Origin: Spirosoma panaciterrae DSM 21099
GTDB taxonomy: Bacteria; Bacteroidota; Bacteroidia; Cytophagales; Spirosomataceae
NCBI RefSeq assembly: GCF_000374025.1
Contig: NZ_KB893243.1
Coordinates: 1-64,000, forward strand
DNA length: 64,000 nucleotides
Direction: 5' to 3'
Of this stretch, positions 16,592 to 24,783 are shown piece by piece. Within the stretch, counting starts at the first letter, position 1; each line of letters begins with the position of its first letter. The notes beneath the pieces were generated by a model. The model ran no database searches, was not told the DNA's origin, and saw nothing but the letters and a program-made list of their open reading frames with translations. The position numbers and the translations under genes are program-made.

Positions 16592-18969
16592 CAGAATTTG
16601 AAATTATAGCTTATTGCCGGAACAATCGGGAAGACTGAATACCGGAACAAGGCAGTACGGGCAGGAGTGGTTGCGGTGGCAGCTACGGATTCGAGTCGAT
16701 AGAAGAACGGATTCCGACGGTTATACAGGTTGTAAGCACTAATTTCCCAGGTCCGTTCGTGGTGCTTTTTCTGTTTGTGAAACTGAATGCTCACATCAAA
16801 TCGGTGGTAAGGTTCGGCTCGAAAGGTATTCTTCTGGCTCCCGTAGTCGTCCGAAGTGCGGGGGGTATAAATGAGCGAATTGTCGAGCCGATAGGTGTCA
16901 TATCGCCCCACGGGTATGGTCAGTGCATTGCCAGTTCCGTATACCCACAGAGCTGATAACGTAATGCGTTTGTTTAGTTCATAAATCCCGACCAGCGAAA
17001 TGTCGTGTCGACGGTCATAGCGAGGGTAATACGGTTGGCCGCCATTCAGTTCAGCAAATTGCCATTGGGTCCACGACAAGGTATACCCCGCCCAGCCCGA
17101 AAATCGCCCTACTTTTTTCTGCAATAGAAATTCGGCTCCGTACGACCAGCCCCGTCCTGCCGTAACATTGTCTTCCCAACGCACGCTGTTGGCATTCGTT
17201 GGATCGTTGATCAGCAGAAAACTGGCCCCCTCCTTGTAATTGATGATATTATTCATCTGCTTGTAATACCCTTCAACGGTCAGGGTTAGCCCACTGTTGG
17301 TGAAATCTTTGGCGATGCCAGCGGCTACCTGTTGACTTTGCTGGGGTTTTACCCGGTCGGTGGTGGGCACCCATAGATCGGTAGGCAGGCCGATACCCGT
17401 GTTCGACAGCAGATGAACATACTGATTCATCAGCGCATACGATGCCTTGATCGACAGATCGGGCTTCAGGGTATAGGCGGCTGAGAGACGAGGTTCGGGT
17501 CGGAGATAACGGATATTCTGGCCCGAAAAATAACTCAGACGGATACCACCATTCAGACGCCAACGGGTGGAAGGCCGCCAGGTGTCTTCGGCATATACAC
17601 CCGATTCCAGTACATCAATATTCGTGGCATTATCGATCGACTGGCGGATGGTGGCATTTTGAAGGACAACGGCACTGGGGGTAAAGCGATGGTAAATACC
17701 CTGAATGCCTGCCCGGATCGAGTGCTGAGGAGTTGGGTAAAAATCGAAATCGTACTTGAGTGATAAATCCCGGATGCCCGAATTGTAGAACAGTGAATAC
17801 ACCGCCGTATCCTGCGTACTTTTTTCGACCGACGAAATCTGGAATTTATAGTCGCTGAAAATGAGCGATAGATTTGAAAATAGCTTCTGATTGATCAGGT
17901 GGTTCCAACGAAACGTACCCGTGGCATTGCCCCAGCTTAGGCCTGTGTCTGTATTAAGCACTTTATCGTTGGCGTAAAAGCGATCGCGGCCGAAATAACC
18001 ACTGAGGTAGACTTTGTCCTTGGGAGTCAGGTCGTAATTGGCTTTGGCATTCAGGTCGTAGAAATAATAGCCCGCATTCAGTTGCCCATTGGTTTGGGCA
18101 TTAATCACTGGTGCGCCTACAAAATCGAGGTAGGTGCGCCGGCCCGAAATCAGGAAAGAGCCAGAACGCTGGCCCGGCTTTCTATTTTTTGTCAGCGGCC
18201 CTTCCAGAACCAGCCGTGAGGCAATGAGTCCAATACCTCCCTCGCCGTGCAATTTCTCCCGATTTCCATCCTTCATATTCAGGTCGATAACTGATGAAAG
18301 ACGCCCGCCATACCGAGCCGGAAACCCGCCCTTTATTAATTCAACACTTTTGATCGCATCGCCATTGAAAACGGAGAAGAAGCCAAACAGATGGTTGGCA
18401 TTATACACAACGGCATCGTCCAGAATGATCAGGTTCTGGTCGGGACCACCCCCGCGCACATAGATTCCGGTTTGCCCTTCAGAGCCTTTCTGTACGCCCG
18501 GCATGAGCTGAAGCACTTTGAGTACGTCTTTCTCGCCCAGAAAAGCCGGTATTTTTTTGATTTGGGTTACGGGAACATCAATGGTGCTCATACGGGGACT
18601 TTCGCTGACCTTCTCGACGGTGTTCTTTGCCTTCACCTCAACCTCCGCCAGCGACTGACCGGGCTTTAATAAAACATGCTGCGTTTGGTTCGATCGCAGA
18701 CTTACCGTGTAGGCAATGCTTTCATAACCGACAAATGAGAAAGCCAGGCGTAGGCTATCCTGTGCGGGCAGCGTCAGCGAATAAAAACCGTAAGTATTGG
18801 TGGTTGTCCCCGTGGTAGTGCCCGGCAAATACACGCTTACCCCGATCAGGGCTTCGCGGCTCCCTGCTTCCCGCACATAGCCACTAATGGTGAAACGATT
18901 GCCCGACTGAGCATACAAAAGACAGGGGAACAAGATTGAAATAAGCAGACTTTGGAAACGTACGGGCAT
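16591..18969 (-). CDS. TonB-dependent receptor with carboxypeptidase-like domain
   Basis: A 792-residue outer-membrane receptor. Order: signal peptide (1-21), a CarboxypepD_reg-like beta-sandwich (about 25-110; FTISGYVREAGSREALIGVSV), a plug domain (about 120-225; GIYVRGGGPDQNLIILDD, GFPARYGGRLSSVIDLNMKDG), and a 22-strand barrel ending in aromatic FKF. The class typically imports large or chelated ligands using TonB energy. Its partner is the overlapping DUF4249 lipoprotein. The ligand is unknown; the pair type is abundant in Spirosoma-like genomes. Confidence 0.92.
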   Translation of the reverse strand: MPVRFQSLLISILFPCLLYAQSGNRFTISGYVREAGSREALIGVSVYLPGTTTGTTTNTYGFYSLTLPAQDSLRLAFSFVGYESIAYTVSLRSNQTQHVLLKPGQSLAEVEVKAKNTVEKVSESPRMSTIDVPVTQIKKIPAFLGEKDVLKVLQLMPGVQKGSEGQTGIYVRGGGPDQNLIILDDAVVYNANHLFGFFSVFNGDAIKSVELIKGGFPARYGGRLSSVIDLNMKDGNREKLHGEGGIGLIASRLVLEGPLTKNRKPGQRSGSFLISGRRTYLDFVGAPVINAQTNGQLNAGYYFYDLNAKANYDLTPKDKVYLSGYFGRDRFYANDKVLNTDTGLSWGNATGTFRWNHLINQKLFSNLSLIFSDYKFQISSVEKSTQDTAVYSLFYNSGIRDLSLKYDFDFYPTPQHSIRAGIQGIYHRFTPSAVVLQNATIRQSIDNATNIDVLESGVYAEDTWRPSTRWRLNGGIRLSYFSGQNIRYLRPEPRLSAAYTLKPDLSIKASYALMNQYVHLLSNTGIGLPTDLWVPTTDRVKPQQSQQVAAGIAKDFTNSGLTLTVEGYYKQMNNIINYKEGASFLLINDPTNANSVRWEDNVTAGRGWSYGAEFLLQKKVGRFSGWAGYTLSWTQWQFAELNGGQPYYPRYDRRHDISLVGIYELNKRITLSALWVYGTGNALTIPVGRYDTYRLDNSLIYTPRTSDDYGSQKNTFRAEPYHRFDVSIQFHKQKKHHERTWEISAYNLYNRRNPFFYRLESVAATATTPARTALFRYSVFPIVPAISYNFKF

Positions 18970-19190
18970 TGACCAGACGACTAAATGAGTAAAGCGGACA
19001 AAATGAATTAAGGAGTGCTGAGTCTGTAAACGATAAAACGTTTCGCTAGCTAAATTATGTTATACAAGTAAGAAAGAACAGGTGCTTATTCAGAATCCAT
19101 ACGGCTGTTTTTTAGTCGATTACTAAACAAAAGAACGGCATGAACGGTAATACAACCGACGGCACCTGTCGTGTAAAGACCTGAATAGCT

Positions 19191-20531
19191 ATGCTTACGT
19201 TCGATAAACTTTCGCTCAATATACCCGATACCTCCAAACCACGCGTTGTCATTATTGGGGGCGGCTTTGGCGGTATGAATTTAGCCAAAGCCCTGCGCGA
19301 TGCCGATGTGCAGGTGGTGCTGTTCGACAAACAAAATTACAACGGTTTCTGGCCACTGCTTTACCAGGTAGCTACGGCTGGTCTGGAGCCCGACGCGATT
19401 GCCGAGCCGTTCCGAAAAATGTTCGATGGGTACGACGATTTTCACTACCGGATGGTACGGGTCAGCAGAATAGACCCCAAAACAAAAACCGTAACGACCT
19501 TCATCGGCGACCTTCATTACGACTATCTGGTCATTGCCACCGGAGCCAAGTCTAATTTTTTTGGCAACGAGCAAATCCAGAAATATTCGTTTCCGCTGAA
19601 AACCATCCCCGAAGCTCTCAACGTCCGAAGTCAGTTTTTACAATGTTTTGAGCAGGCTAGTGTCACTACTGATCCTGAAGAACGGAAAGGTTTACTCACC
19701 TTCGTCATTGCCGGAGCCGGTCCTACCGGGGTCGAAATGGCGGGTTCGCTGGCTGAAATGCGCAAACATGTACTTCCCTGCGATTATCCAGGCCTGGATT
19801 TCAGCGAGATGAACATCATTGTGGTCGAGGGCCTCGGTAAAGTCTTACCGCCCATGTCGGACGAAGCCGGGCAAAAGGCGCAGCGCTATCTGGAAGATTT
19901 GGGGGTCATTGTTAAGCTGAACACACTGGTTGACTCATACGATGGCGAAACCGTAACCTTTAAAGGGGGCGAAAAAATTAAAACGCAAACGCTCGTCTGG
20001 GCGGCTGGCGTAACAGGGGCGCTGATTGAAGGTATTCCCGCCGAGGCCACCGAGAAGGGGCGGATTCTGGTCGATCCGATCAACCGGGTGCAGGGGCTAA
20101 CCGATGTATTTGCCATTGGCGATATTGCCTTTATGAAGCTGAACGATTACCCGAAAGGGCATCCGGGTGTAGCACAGCCAGCTATTCAACAGGGTAAGCA
20201 CTTGGCTAAAAACCTGAAACACCTGATGAAAAACGAGCCAACCACTCCCTTCGAATACTTCGACAAAGGGTCGTTGGCTATTGTAGGCCGTAGCCGGGCT
20301 GTAGCCGATTTACCCGGCAAGCTGCATTTAGGCGGATTCGTTGCCTGGATGGCCTGGCTATTTGTGCACATCTGGTATCTGGTCGGCTTCCGTAGCAAAC
20401 TGATCGTATTCAGCAACTGGATTTACCGACTATTCACGTATCAGCGAGGTACACGCATCATTATCCGCCCGTTTGTTCGCAAGGATGATAAAGTTGGACA
20501 GGAAATTATGGCCCACAACGAAATGAGCTAA
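19191..20531 (+). CDS. Type II NADH dehydrogenase (NDH-2-like)
   Basis: A 446-residue FAD-dependent pyridine nucleotide-disulfide oxidoreductase. The FAD-binding motif VVIIGGGFGGMNLAK is near residue 22, the NAD-binding motif FVIAGAGPTGVEMAGSL near 175, and VFAIGDIAFM near 305 closes the FAD site. About residues 380-425 contain a hydrophobic helix pair (GGFVAWMAWLFVHIWYLVGF) that anchors NDH-2 to the membrane. It transfers electrons from NADH to the quinone pool without pumping protons. Isolated gene, convergent with the barrel protein at 20631. Confidence 0.88.
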   Translation: MLTFDKLSLNIPDTSKPRVVIIGGGFGGMNLAKALRDADVQVVLFDKQNYNGFWPLLYQVATAGLEPDAIAEPFRKMFDGYDDFHYRMVRVSRIDPKTKTVTTFIGDLHYDYLVIATGAKSNFFGNEQIQKYSFPLKTIPEALNVRSQFLQCFEQASVTTDPEERKGLLTFVIAGAGPTGVEMAGSLAEMRKHVLPCDYPGLDFSEMNIIVVEGLGKVLPPMSDEAGQKAQRYLEDLGVIVKLNTLVDSYDGETVTFKGGEKIKTQTLVWAAGVTGALIEGIPAEATEKGRILVDPINRVQGLTDVFAIGDIAFMKLNDYPKGHPGVAQPAIQQGKHLAKNLKHLMKNEPTTPFEYFDKGSLAIVGRSRAVADLPGKLHLGGFVAWMAWLFVHIWYLVGFRSKLIVFSNWIYRLFTYQRGTRIIIRPFVRKDDKVGQEIMAHNEMS

Positions 20532-20563
20532 ACGCTTAATGAACGAACGGTTCAGAAAAAGAA

Positions 20564-20603
20564 TGATGCAGTTTGTTATAACTCGGCCTAACAAACTGCA
20601 TCA
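20564..20603. terminator. Hairpin at convergent gene ends
   Basis: Perfect 15-bp arms 20564-20578 and 20589-20603 with a 10-nt loop, followed by AAAATGATTTTTT. Between genes ending at 20531 and 20631. Confidence 0.75.
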
Positions 20604-20630
20604 AAATGATTTTTTAACGTGCACTAGGCT

Positions 20631-21467
20631 CTACCGCTTGCCGAGTGGGAAATTGAACCCAAAAGCATATTTGTATTGCAACGAATAAAAATGATGCGTC
20701 GCCAGGCCCTGCTGGTCGGCTCCTAAACGAGTGTTGGTATAGTCGGCCCAGGCCCCCTGAACATCGGTTTGCAAAAAGAAATACCGGAATAGGTCGAGCT
20801 TTAACCCTCCACTCATAGCCGCTACTACGCCATGAAAATGAAAGGGACCTTCCTGCTGATTGCCCAGTATGGTCGAGATGGTATAGGAAATAAGGGCACC
20901 ACCACCGACTTTTCCGATGGCACTGAGCTGAAGATGTTTGCTCTGCCAGAGCTTATGGCGCTTCACCAGATTGAGCATCAGATAATTGTTGCCGTTGGTA
21001 TGCTGTAAATGCACAAAATCGGGCGTAACGAGCGTGTCTTTATCGATCTGATGACCGCGTATCTGGCCCTGCACGTGTATAACCTGATTGTCCGTAACAA
21101 TGTACTTCAGGTGGTCCCAGCTTAGCTCAATGCCCAGGTCGTGCTTGTCGTTGAAAAAATAGCCCAGGTTCATGTCGTACTGGGGCACGGTCAGATTATC
21201 GAGCCGGTAAAAGTCTTTCATGTCGGCCCGGTCGTGCGCACTGGCTTTTATAAAGGTGAAATCGTAATTATCGGTAGTGGTATTGCGGAAGTGGATCGTG
21301 CTGCGGGAGTAGGACTCACGGTTGTACCCCCAGGTGAAGTAAAGGCTACCACGCATTTTGCCAAGTTTTACTGTATTCTGGGGCGGTGATGTTTGGGCGT
21401 AGATAGATTGCAAGCAGCAACAGAAAACAATACCAGACAGTAGAGCTTTTAGGTCCATGAAGTACAA
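20631..21467 (-). CDS. Outer-membrane beta-barrel protein, unknown function
   Basis: A 278-residue protein with a signal peptide ending at IYAQ (about residue 25). The mature protein consists of alternating amphipathic strands (GSLYFTWGYNRESYS, DMNLGYFFNDKHDLGIELS, and a final YKYAFGFNFPLGK), as in 8- to 12-strand outer-membrane barrels. An ATG four codons downstream gives a more usual signal peptide. No enzymatic motif. Neighbouring the small lipoprotein at 21622 on the same strand. Confidence 0.7.
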   Translation of the reverse strand: MYFMDLKALLSGIVFCCCLQSIYAQTSPPQNTVKLGKMRGSLYFTWGYNRESYSRSTIHFRNTTTDNYDFTFIKASAHDRADMKDFYRLDNLTVPQYDMNLGYFFNDKHDLGIELSWDHLKYIVTDNQVIHVQGQIRGHQIDKDTLVTPDFVHLQHTNGNNYLMLNLVKRHKLWQSKHLQLSAIGKVGGGALISYTISTILGNQQEGPFHFHGVVAAMSGGLKLDLFRYFFLQTDVQGAWADYTNTRLGADQQGLATHHFYSLQYKYAFGFNFPLGKR

Positions 21468-21557
21468 TTACGGTATAGTGAATGATGGTTACCTAAACGT
21501 GGGTAGGAAACACATGATACAAAATACGTATTGTCTGCATAAAGTTCCCTAAGTGTC

Positions 21558-21603
21558 TATAAATGAAGAGGTAATCATGTTATTGGCTACCTCTTCATTT
21601 ATA
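21558..21603. terminator. Hairpin after the small lipoprotein gene
   Basis: Perfect 16-bp arms 21558-21573 and 21588-21603; loop 14 nt. Just past the stop of the minus-strand gene at 21622, so its terminator. Confidence 0.75.
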
Positions 21604-21621
21604 CCTCACTAACCATGGATA

Positions 21622-21816
21622 TTACCACCCAGGGCGTCCGTACCCATAATGACCACCATAGGATCTGGGAGGGGGTGGGGGCGGGATACGATGACGATGG
21701 TAACCATATTGACGACCAGCACTATACGTGGGTCTGCTGTAGTAGGTGGTGCAGCTACTGATGGATAGCACCAGCATCAGCACGGTTATATATCCGAACC
21801 ATTTTACCGTTTGCAT
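21622..21816 (-). CDS. Small Gly/Tyr/Pro-rich lipoprotein
   Basis: A 64-residue lipoprotein: a hydrophobic N-terminus with lipobox SISSC (Cys22), then a low-complexity tail rich in Tyr, Gly, Arg and His with a run of seven prolines and a GGHYGYGRPGW end. Such short lipoproteins with YGGHYGYG-type tails are frequent in Bacteroidota and their role is unknown; a surface or stress role is guesswork. It has its own start, signal and terminator (21558-21603), which supports that it is a real gene. Confidence 0.7.
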   Translation of the reverse strand: MQTVKWFGYITVLMLVLSISSCTTYYSRPTYSAGRQYGYHRHRIPPPPPPRSYGGHYGYGRPGW

Positions 21817-21985
21817 AGCCTTAAATCGGTTTTGTGTAAAATCATTTGTTAGAGTATAAGCAGCCCCAATCGATTAAAGTACATACATTAATCTTTGGTT
21901 AAACTTGTCGGGCCAACGCGGATTAACGCGATTCCCAAACGTTTATCGCATATTCGCGTTCTTTATTAAAACGCTGCCTAATTCC

Positions 21986-24121
21986 ATGCGCTATCAAACC
22001 TTTCGCACAGCTTACCTGGCAGGGGCTTTTGTTTTTCTGTCGGTTTCGCTGCCTGCTCAATCCCTATCTGACACCACTAAGGGCGGCCCACTTGACCTGG
22101 GCAAGATGTGGACCTTCGATAATCCACCCTCCGACTTTTTTCAGAAGACCTATAGCTTCAAGGCCGACCAGCAATGGTTCGATGAAGCCCGATTGGCTTC
22201 GCTGCGATTTGCCGATTACTGTTCGGCTTCGTTTGTGTCGGCTAATGGCCTTGTTATGACGAATCATCACTGTGCCCGCGAGTCGGGGACGGGGGTTACA
22301 CGTAAGGGCGAAGACCTGAATGCTACTGGCTTCTGGGCCAGGACGGCGGCTGACGAACGAAAAGTAGACGGTCTGTTCGTGGATCAGTTGGTGAAAATCG
22401 AAGACATCACGAAACGGGTACAGGACGCCATGAACGCCACCAATTCGGAGCAGGCGCAATTGCAGGCTCGTGAACAGGTGTTTTCAGATATTAAGCAGGA
22501 ATTTGGCCAGAAAGAAGGCTGGAAAGGGCTGGAGCTACAAACCATTACCTTTTACAATGGTGGGCGGTATTCACTATATGGATTCAAACGCTATACCGAT
22601 GTACGACTGGTGTTCATGCCCGAATTGCAGCTTGGCTTTTTCGGTGGGGACTATGACAATTTTACCTACCCCCGTTATGCCCTCGACTGCTCGTTTTTCC
22701 GGGTATACGACAAGGGCAAACCCTTACAAACCACACACTATTTCAAGTTCAACCCCAATGGGGTGCGCGATGGCGAACCCATTTTCGTGATTGGAAACCC
22801 CGGTCATACCGAACGACTCAAAACCGTTGCCGAACTTGAATTTGACCGGGATTTGCAAACCCCAGCTACCATCCAATTGCTGCGTAATCGTTCGGCTGCG
22901 TTGCAGGCTTACAATGCAACGGCTAAGAGCGATAGCGTATTGAACGAAATTTTCAGCCTGGAAAACAGCCTGAAAGCCTATGGCGGCCAGCTAGAAGGAC
23001 TGCGCGATCCCAGTCTGCTGGAGCGGAAGGCCGTTTTTGAAAATCAGTTTAAGGCAGCCGCGAAAGCTAAAAATCTCCCGGCCGATCAACTCAAAACCTG
23101 GGATGAGATCGCATCGAATACGGCCCAGCTTCGGAGTGTGTTTAAAGATGCCAGTTATCTCGGGCCCAGCGAACAGACCATGGGCGAACTGATGACTTTC
23201 GCCAATCTGGTGACCCAATACAGTGAAATTCTGGCAACGAGGCCGCAGGATGCTGAACGGGCAAAGCCGTTGATGGTTGTCCCGACGATAAAAAATCTGG
23301 CCCTGGATCAGGCGTATCTGGCAGCGCATCTCTCCGAAGCGCAACAGGCCCTGGGGAACGATGATCCATACGTAAAATTAGCCCTGACCGGACCCGATGG
23401 TAAATCCCGTACGCCTAAAGAAGCAGCCGCTTATTTATTCAAAAATACAAAGCTGCTCGACCCGGCTTTTATCAGCGAATTGGCCACACGCCCGAATGCC
23501 GCCAGTGCTTCGAACGACCCTATGCTGGCACTGGCAAAAATTGGCTTCCCACGGTATCGGACAGCGGCCCTACAGGCCCGGCAAATCAGCCAGCGTCAGG
23601 AAGTATTGCGTGGGCAGTTGGGACGGATGTTATACGACGTGTACGGAACAGCTGTGCCCCCCGACGCAACGTTTTCGCTTCGGATCAACGACGGGGTGGT
23701 TAAATCCTACAATTATAACGGTACCAAAGCCCCAATTATGACCACTTTTGCCGGGCTATACGACCGGAACTATTCGTTTGCCGACAAAGCCCCCTGGGAC
23801 TTGCCCGCTCGCTGGAAAACCCCACCGATGGAGTTGCTCAGGCAACCGATGTGCTTCATTTCGACCAATGATATTATCGGCGGCAACTCGGGTAGTCCGA
23901 TGATCAATAAAAATCGGGAAGCGGTTGGGCTGGCCTTTGATGGCAATATGGAAAGCTTACCGGGCGAGTTCATTTTCGTACCCGATGCCAACCGGACCAT
24001 TTCGGTACATACGGGGGGAATCGTTGCTGCGCTTAGATATATCTATAAAGCTGACCGACTAGTAACCGAACTAACAGGCACGGGTCTACCCGCTAAACCA
24101 GCAACGGCCAAAAAGAAATAA
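21986..24121 (+). CDS. S46 family dipeptidyl-peptidase (DPP7/DPP11 type)
   Basis: A 711-residue secreted serine peptidase that removes dipeptides from oligopeptide N-termini. The ATG at 21986 gives a signal peptide ending at LPAQ; the frame extends 27 codons further upstream. Chymotrypsin-fold motifs: catalytic His in TNHHC (about residue 95), a helical domain in the middle, and the catalytic Ser in GGNSGSP (about 635). The following AFDGN has Gly where DPP11 enzymes have Arg, so a DPP7-like preference for hydrophobic P1 residues is inferred. It sits two genes before an S9 peptidase, consistent with peptide feeding. Confidence 0.9.
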   Translation: MRYQTFRTAYLAGAFVFLSVSLPAQSLSDTTKGGPLDLGKMWTFDNPPSDFFQKTYSFKADQQWFDEARLASLRFADYCSASFVSANGLVMTNHHCARESGTGVTRKGEDLNATGFWARTAADERKVDGLFVDQLVKIEDITKRVQDAMNATNSEQAQLQAREQVFSDIKQEFGQKEGWKGLELQTITFYNGGRYSLYGFKRYTDVRLVFMPELQLGFFGGDYDNFTYPRYALDCSFFRVYDKGKPLQTTHYFKFNPNGVRDGEPIFVIGNPGHTERLKTVAELEFDRDLQTPATIQLLRNRSAALQAYNATAKSDSVLNEIFSLENSLKAYGGQLEGLRDPSLLERKAVFENQFKAAAKAKNLPADQLKTWDEIASNTAQLRSVFKDASYLGPSEQTMGELMTFANLVTQYSEILATRPQDAERAKPLMVVPTIKNLALDQAYLAAHLSEAQQALGNDDPYVKLALTGPDGKSRTPKEAAAYLFKNTKLLDPAFISELATRPNAASASNDPMLALAKIGFPRYRTAALQARQISQRQEVLRGQLGRMLYDVYGTAVPPDATFSLRINDGVVKSYNYNGTKAPIMTTFAGLYDRNYSFADKAPWDLPARWKTPPMELLRQPMCFISTNDIIGGNSGSPMINKNREAVGLAFDGNMESLPGEFIFVPDANRTISVHTGGIVAALRYIYKADRLVTELTGTGLPAKPATAKKK

Positions 24122-24193
24122 TACGATATAGAAGGGCAAACGAAACTACCCCGACGGGAACGTATCGGTTGCACCGGAGAAAACGAAGCAATG

Positions 24194-24230
24194 CAAACTC
24201 CCCGAAAGTTTAGTACTTTCGGGGAGTTTG
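24194..24230 (+). terminator. Intrinsic terminator of the S46 peptidase gene
   Basis: Perfect 16-bp arms 24194-24209 and 24215-24230 with a 5-nt loop, followed by TGTTTT. Confidence 0.85.
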
Positions 24231-24254
24231 TGTTTTAACAGCTCCAACCTGATT

Positions 24255-24776
24255 ATGACAAAGTCTGAAATCCCGGTAATGCCCGATTTTTTCGACCGAT
24301 ATATCAATCTGGCCGATAATGTTTTTCTGATTGATGCCCTAACGGAATCCGCTTCGTTCGAAACTCTAATTCCGGCCTATAAACTCGAAGCTCTTGGCGA
24401 CCGTCGGTATGCACCGGGCAAATGGCTGGTAACCGACATCCTGCAACACATTATTGATAACGAGCGCATTATGACTTATCGGGCTTTGCGCTTCGCCCGT
24501 AACGACAAAACCGAACTACCCGGTTACGACGAAGAACTGTTTGGTCAAACCGCCAATGCCAGCCGCCGGACAGTGGCTGATCTGTATGAAGAGTACGCTC
24601 TGGTACGGCAGTCCAGCATTGCGCTCTTCAAAAGCTTCGACAACGATATGCTCCTCCGAACAGGCATTTGTTTTCATAGGACCATCTCGGTGGTGGCGCT
24701 GGGCTTTGTGCTGGTCGGCCATGCCAAACACCATGTGAACATCATCCGTGAACGCTATTTACCGCTCCTTTCATAA
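24255..24776 (+). CDS. DinB-family protein
   Basis: A 173-residue four-helix-bundle protein of the DinB/YfiT type. Conserved pieces are RYAPGKWLVTDILQHIIDNERIM, with a metal-ligand-type His, and GHAKHHVNIIRERY near the C-terminus, where His-x3-His would complete a divalent metal site. Members act as bacillithiol or mycothiol S-transferases or have unknown function. The ATG at 24255 is preferred; the frame opens 9 codons upstream. Its stop lies 7 bases before the S9 peptidase start, so they are probably one transcript. Confidence 0.82.
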   Translation: MTKSEIPVMPDFFDRYINLADNVFLIDALTESASFETLIPAYKLEALGDRRYAPGKWLVTDILQHIIDNERIMTYRALRFARNDKTELPGYDEELFGQTANASRRTVADLYEEYALVRQSSIALFKSFDNDMLLRTGICFHRTISVVALGFVLVGHAKHHVNIIRERYLPLLS

Positions 24777-24783
24777 ACAAACT